DNA of 10,282 bases. Origin: an uncultured Allobaculum sp. (GTDB lineage: Bacteria; Bacillota_I; Bacilli_A; Erysipelotrichales; Erysipelotrichaceae). The stretch spans positions 1 to 10,282 of the forward strand of contig CAOKFJ010000042.1 of assembly GCA_948467695.1 (NCBI GenBank), written 5' to 3'. The notes under the pieces were generated by a model, which saw only the letters and a program-made list of their open reading frames with translations, made no database searches and was not told the origin of the DNA. Position numbers and translations under genes: made by a program. Shown in pieces: positions 6,275 through 10,282 of this stretch. Positions within the stretch are counted from its first letter, which is position 1; the number at the start of each line of letters is the position of its first letter.

Positions 6275-9200
6275 ATGAAGTTCAGAAAATTTGCGGCGGC
6301 AATGCTTGGAACCATGATGATGGTTACCCAGACAATGCCCGCAGCGGCGGCTGAATCCGATGAACTGCTTCATCTGACGTTCGATGAAGAAAACGTTCAG
6401 GATTCCAGCGGAAAGAACAACCATGGAACGGCACACTCGGTCGGCTATACCAAGGGTATCCTTGGCAAAGCGGCGCACATTGTGAATGCCAATGGAAGCT
6501 CAACTGAAAAAGGCACCAGCTATATTGATCTTCCGTCTTCCATCAAGCTGGGCACGAACGATCTGACCGTTTCGCTCTGGTACAAAACAGGAACCGGCGA
6601 TGAAAACGGCGGCGCGATTTTCGGAAACAAAGACTACGATTCCGGGGCGAATGACGGATTTGTAATCGGAAGCTTCTCGAAAAATATCCGCGCGAACTTT
6701 GCATTCAACAGAAACCGCAAAGACAACACATTCGGTCACGTCGATGACCAGTGGCATCATCTGGCGGTAAGCCTTGATCGCGACGGCGACATGACCACAT
6801 ACGAGGATGGCGTCAAAAAAGGATCGGTGAGCATCGCCGAGTTTAAAGACAGCTCCCTCGATCTCAACACGCTTCGCATCGGCGCGGATGGCGTGCAGAC
6901 CTATGCGCTTAACGACTCTCTCGTCGATGAAGTGCAGCTGTTCAGTTCCGTAAAATCCGCAAGCGAGATCAAAGCGCTTTACGATGAAGTGCATGATCAG
7001 GTGTTCGGCGAAGATCTGAGCGGCAAGACCGTTCTTCACGCGGCATTTGAAGGAGACGGCGCTGATGCCTCCGGCCGCGAAAACCATGGAACAGTTGTCG
7101 GAGAACCTGAATATGTCGAGGGTATTTCCGGCAAAGCGCTTCATATCGTCAACGACAACGGATCAACTTCGCAGACTGCCAAACAGTACATTGATTTCGG
7201 CAGCGAACGCGATCTGAAATTTGAAGACAAGGATTTCTCGCTGAAATTCTGGACCCGCTCGCCGGAAGGCGCATATGAAGGCGGCGCGCTGATTTCCAAT
7301 AAAGACTTTGAATCCGGCGGAAATGTCGGCTTCAACATGGGCGTTTTCCACAATGGATACCGCTCCAATTTCAGAGCAGAAGGGCAGAATCGCAAGGATA
7401 TCTGGAATGTTGTGCCTCTGGATGATCAGTGGCATGCAATGATCGTCAACTACGACCGCGACGGCTTGATGACGGTTTACCGCGATGGCGTCAAAGTCGG
7501 TGAAAGCGATATTTCCGATGGCGCAGGCACCACAATCGATGCTGGTCATTTTGTGGTCGGCGCTGACGGATACTTCACATACGGCGCGGACGATGCCTAT
7601 ATCGATGAACTGTATGTCACGCATGGTCTGAGCGATACGACAAACGCGCGCAAAGAGTATGCCGACGGTCTTTCCGGCTATGGCATCAAATACGCGACAC
7701 GTCTGCTCAAAGATGCCGAAACATTCAAACCGAAAAATCCGGCCCTGATCGACGCGGCGAAAGAAAAGCTCGATGCGCTCAATGCCATTGGCGAAAACGG
7801 AACAGCCGATCAGAAAGCTGTTGCGGCTGAAGAGCTTGTCAAAGCGGCAAACGCTCTGGAAGATTCGATGCCTGAATACGATCCCGATCTGATGCTTCGC
7901 GTCAGCTTCGATGAATCGAACGCCGCCGATACATCCGGAAGAGGTCATAACGGAACCATCCACGGCACACCTGTCTATGAAGAAGGCATTTCCGGCAAAG
8001 CGATCCGTCTGGCCAATGCCGTATACGGCACGGAAACCGTTGCTGATCAGTATGTTGATTTCGGCAACCAGGACGACTTCAAATTCGGCGCAGACAATTT
8101 CTCGTTCTCCCTCTGGTATAAGGAAAACAAAGACAACCGCGAATGCGCCATTATCGGAAACAAAGACTGGACCAGCGGTTCGAATGTCGGCTGGAACCTT
8201 GGCATTATCGGTTCCGGTCTGCGCATGAACTTCACACCCGCAGGCGCCAGCCGCCAGGATATCCAGTACGGTTTCCTGAATGATGCCGCATGGCACCATC
8301 TGGCTGCCAACATCGATCGCGAAGGCAATATGACGCTGTATGTCGATGGCGTGGAATCCGGCACGCGCGATCTTTCTTCTCTGACGGGAAAATCGATCGA
8401 TACGCTTGGACTTGTTCTTGGCGCCGATGCCAACGGTCTGTATGGTCTGCAGGATGCGACCATTGACGAACTCAATGTGTACAAGCGTCTGATGACCACC
8501 GAAGAAATCGAAAAACAGGCACGCGAGGGCGCGATTGCGGCTGCGATTCGCGAAGCGCGTGAATCGGTAAAAGACGATACATCCAAACGCGCCGATGCGT
8601 ACCGCATTTCTCTGGACAAAATCGAAGAGCGCCGAAACAGCGGCGAAACCATCGACAAGCTGCTTGTCAGTCTCTCTCTTGCCAAAGAAGCCTACGAAGA
8701 CACCCTGAATGATCCGCTCATCACATTCAACGTTCTCTCCGACCCGCATGTCGAAGGAAGCCAGAGCGGTCAGCAGAATAAAAACCTCAAAGACGCGCTC
8801 GATGACATCGAGTACCTCAACCCCAATGCCGCAGCGATCATGTTCCCCGGCGACTTGACCAACGGCGGCGGAGCCGATCAGTACGAAGCATTCTTCGATC
8901 TGATGAAAGGCTCGGCGATCCACCCGATCGCAGCGCTTGGAAACCATGACGTGCGCTGGCTGTGCTCGTCCGAAGACAGCAATCCCGCAGGTCTGCGCAT
9001 TCCGACATGCGTAGCCGGAAAATCGCCGTTTGCCCAGCGCTATCTCAAAGGCAACCGTCAGTTCATGCCCGAAGACACACCGGAAGGCCAGCTGTACTAC
9101 GATCAGTGGATCGGCGGCTACCATTTCATTACGCTCAACACGGAAGAAGACCTCAAAGACCAGGCTTCGCTTTCCGATGCCCAGCTTGACTGGCTCGAAA

Positions 9201-10282
9201 AGATCCTGGAAGGCTCCGAACCCGATAAACCGATCTTCCTTCAGATCCATCAGGCGTTTGAAGGCACCGCGGACCATGAAGAACTTGACGTCATCGGCGG
9301 CGAGTGCGAAGTGCGTCTGAAAGAAATCCTCTCCAAATATCCGCAGAGCGTTATTTTCACCGGACATATCCATACCGGTAAAGACATGATCGATGTCTAC
9401 GACCGCCCCTATGGACATGCGGTGGATACACCCTGCTTCTATTACCAGTCCTATGGCGACAGCCAGGCGCAGATCGCCTACCAGGTATCTGTTTATGAAG
9501 ATGATATCGTTATCCGCCTGCGCGACTTCGCCAACGATGTATGGCTGGACGACTACACCATGCACGTCAACCTCGATGCGAAGGATCCCTCGGATACCGC
9601 AGACGATGTTCCTGTTGATGGCCTGACCATCACAGCCGGAAGCGAAGAAAGCACAACCGGCGGTGAAGGTCCTGCCGCAAACCTGTTTGACAGTGACCGC
9701 TCCACCATCTGGCATACCCGCTACAACCCCGACTACGCGCCCATGAACGAGCGCTGGGTTCAGGTTGATCTGGGCAAAAACGACTGGGTAACCGGCGTTC
9801 GCTATCAGCCTCGCGCCAATGGACAGAACGGAAATATCCTTGCCGGTGAAATCCAGGTATCCAAAGACGGCGAAACATGGACAACCGTCAGCGAATTCAC
9901 ATGGAAAGACAGCTCCGCATGGAAATCCGCGACATTCAAACCGGTTGAAGCGCGCTACGTACGTCTTGCGCCGACAAAGACACATGGCGAATACGCTTCC
10001 GGTGCAGAGCTTCGCATCACGCATGCTGTTCTGAGCGAAAAAGCAAAACTTGAAGCTACTCTTGAAAACGCCCGCGCCATTGAAGGCGATCGCTACACCG
10101 AAGAAAGCTTCGCCGCTCTGGCTGCTGCCATCAAAGCCGCGCAGTCCATTCTGGATAAAGAAAACGTGACAGACGACGAGCTTGCCGCAGCACGCGCAGA
10201 ACTTGAAAAGGCAGTGAACAGCCTGGAAGAAGCCGAACTCGTGCGCATCGCTTCCTTCAACATCGCCGCCGGCAAGAAACCT
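6275..10282 (+). CDS. Paralogous secreted LamG / metallophosphoesterase / F5-8C / FIVAR / EEP protein (3' truncated by window edge)
   Basis: Reading from ATG 6275 gives 1336 open codons to the window edge with no frameshift, as shown by matched reading frames at the signal peptide, the metallophosphoesterase and the final EEP motif. Residues 1-26 are a signal peptide (MKFRK start, MMMV core, Ala-rich cleavage site). LamG modules lie at about 28-240, 252-470 and 538-748. The first is divergent and lacks the long helical linker that follows the others. The metallophosphoesterase is at about 814-1100, with D823-P-H825, G-D860, G-N890-H891-D892, H992 and G-H1031-x-H1033. The F5/8C domain is at 1115-1250 and a FIVAR module at about 1256-1321. 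The EEP domain begins at 1322, showing the SFN motif with catalytic N1329, and the window then ends. By analogy with the upstream paralog about 450-530 residues are probably missing. The protein is likely exported and processes phosphoesters outside the cell; the substrate is unknown. AGGAG five bases before the ATG supports the start. The gene has its own leader after a terminator, so it is probably a separate transcription unit. Confidence 0.92.
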   Translation, partial: MKFRKFAAAMLGTMMMVTQTMPAAAAESDELLHLTFDEENVQDSSGKNNHGTAHSVGYTKGILGKAAHIVNANGSSTEKGTSYIDLPSSIKLGTNDLTVSLWYKTGTGDENGGAIFGNKDYDSGANDGFVIGSFSKNIRANFAFNRNRKDNTFGHVDDQWHHLAVSLDRDGDMTTYEDGVKKGSVSIAEFKDSSLDLNTLRIGADGVQTYALNDSLVDEVQLFSSVKSASEIKALYDEVHDQVFGEDLSGKTVLHAAFEGDGADASGRENHGTVVGEPEYVEGISGKALHIVNDNGSTSQTAKQYIDFGSERDLKFEDKDFSLKFWTRSPEGAYEGGALISNKDFESGGNVGFNMGVFHNGYRSNFRAEGQNRKDIWNVVPLDDQWHAMIVNYDRDGLMTVYRDGVKVGESDISDGAGTTIDAGHFVVGADGYFTYGADDAYIDELYVTHGLSDTTNARKEYADGLSGYGIKYATRLLKDAETFKPKNPALIDAAKEKLDALNAIGENGTADQKAVAAEELVKAANALEDSMPEYDPDLMLRVSFDESNAADTSGRGHNGTIHGTPVYEEGISGKAIRLANAVYGTETVADQYVDFGNQDDFKFGADNFSFSLWYKENKDNRECAIIGNKDWTSGSNVGWNLGIIGSGLRMNFTPAGASRQDIQYGFLNDAAWHHLAANIDREGNMTLYVDGVESGTRDLSSLTGKSIDTLGLVLGADANGLYGLQDATIDELNVYKRLMTTEEIEKQAREGAIAAAIREARESVKDDTSKRADAYRISLDKIEERRNSGETIDKLLVSLSLAKEAYEDTLNDPLITFNVLSDPHVEGSQSGQQNKNLKDALDDIEYLNPNAAAIMFPGDLTNGGGADQYEAFFDLMKGSAIHPIAALGNHDVRWLCSSEDSNPAGLRIPTCVAGKSPFAQRYLKGNRQFMPEDTPEGQLYYDQWIGGYHFITLNTEEDLKDQASLSDAQLDWLEKILEGSEPDKPIFLQIHQAFEGTADHEELDVIGGECEVRLKEILSKYPQSVIFTGHIHTGKDMIDVYDRPYGHAVDTPCFYYQSYGDSQAQIAYQVSVYEDDIVIRLRDFANDVWLDDYTMHVNLDAKDPSDTADDVPVDGLTITAGSEESTTGGEGPAANLFDSDRSTIWHTRYNPDYAPMNERWVQVDLGKNDWVTGVRYQPRANGQNGNILAGEIQVSKDGETWTTVSEFTWKDSSAWKSATFKPVEARYVRLAPTKTHGEYASGAELRITHAVLSEKAKLEATLENARAIEGDRYTEESFAALAAAIKAAQSILDKENVTDDELAAARAELEKAVNSLEEAELVRIASFNIAAGKKP

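Noticed and set aside
7163..10024. A 953-codon open frame on the minus strand, fully inside gene 2
   Set aside because: It is in exact codon register with gene 2, so its stops require TTA, CTA or TCA codons on the sense strand, which this gene rarely uses. It has no recognisable domains and its product is rich in His, Val, Phe and Arg from reversed codons. The sense frame has a signal peptide and catalytic motifs. It is a codon-usage shadow.
6275..10282. Possibility that gene 2 is a broken pseudogene
   Set aside because: The frame stays open over 1336 codons and matches the paralog domain by domain with catalytic residues kept. It merely runs off the window.

Overview
The window is dominated by two very large, co-directional (+ strand) paralogous genes for secreted multidomain proteins. 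They are separated by a 523-base intergenic region. The first gene (163-5751, 1862 aa) is complete. The second (from 6275) is open to the right edge after 1336 codons and is cut off as its second enzymatic domain begins. I found no RNA gene, transposase, CRISPR array or phage gene.

Both proteins have the same order of parts. A Sec-type signal peptide is followed by three laminin-G/concanavalin-A-like (LamG) modules joined mostly by helical linkers. Next come a calcineurin-type metallophosphoesterase domain, an F5/8 type C (discoidin/CBM32-like) domain and a FIVAR helical module. After these comes an endonuclease/exonuclease/phosphatase (EEP, DNase I-like) domain. In the complete gene two more FIVAR-type modules and a helical tail follow. 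The key catalytic residues of both hydrolases can be read in gene 1, and those of the metallophosphoesterase in gene 2. The likely picture is an extracellular protein that carries two different phosphoester-cleaving domains on a scaffold of predicted carbohydrate-binding modules. The substrate cannot be read from the sequence.

Each gene has its own promoter-like leader with shared elements in the same order: GATTTTTA, TTGTGAGTATTGAC, a TATGAT -10-like hexamer, a perfect GTTACA-N9-TGTAAC inverted repeat, and a purine-rich Shine-Dalgarno site. A strong hairpin terminator closes gene 1. The two genes therefore look like separately transcribed but co-regulated paralogs rather than one operon.

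Organism: AGGAG-type ribosome-binding sites, a Gram-positive style signal peptide, moderately GC-rich coding DNA with AT-rich leaders, and LamG/F5-8C/FIVAR mosaics suggest a Bacillota bacterium. It is probably host- or gut-associated, with Erysipelotrichales-like bacteria as a guess only. Taxonomy cannot be settled from this window.
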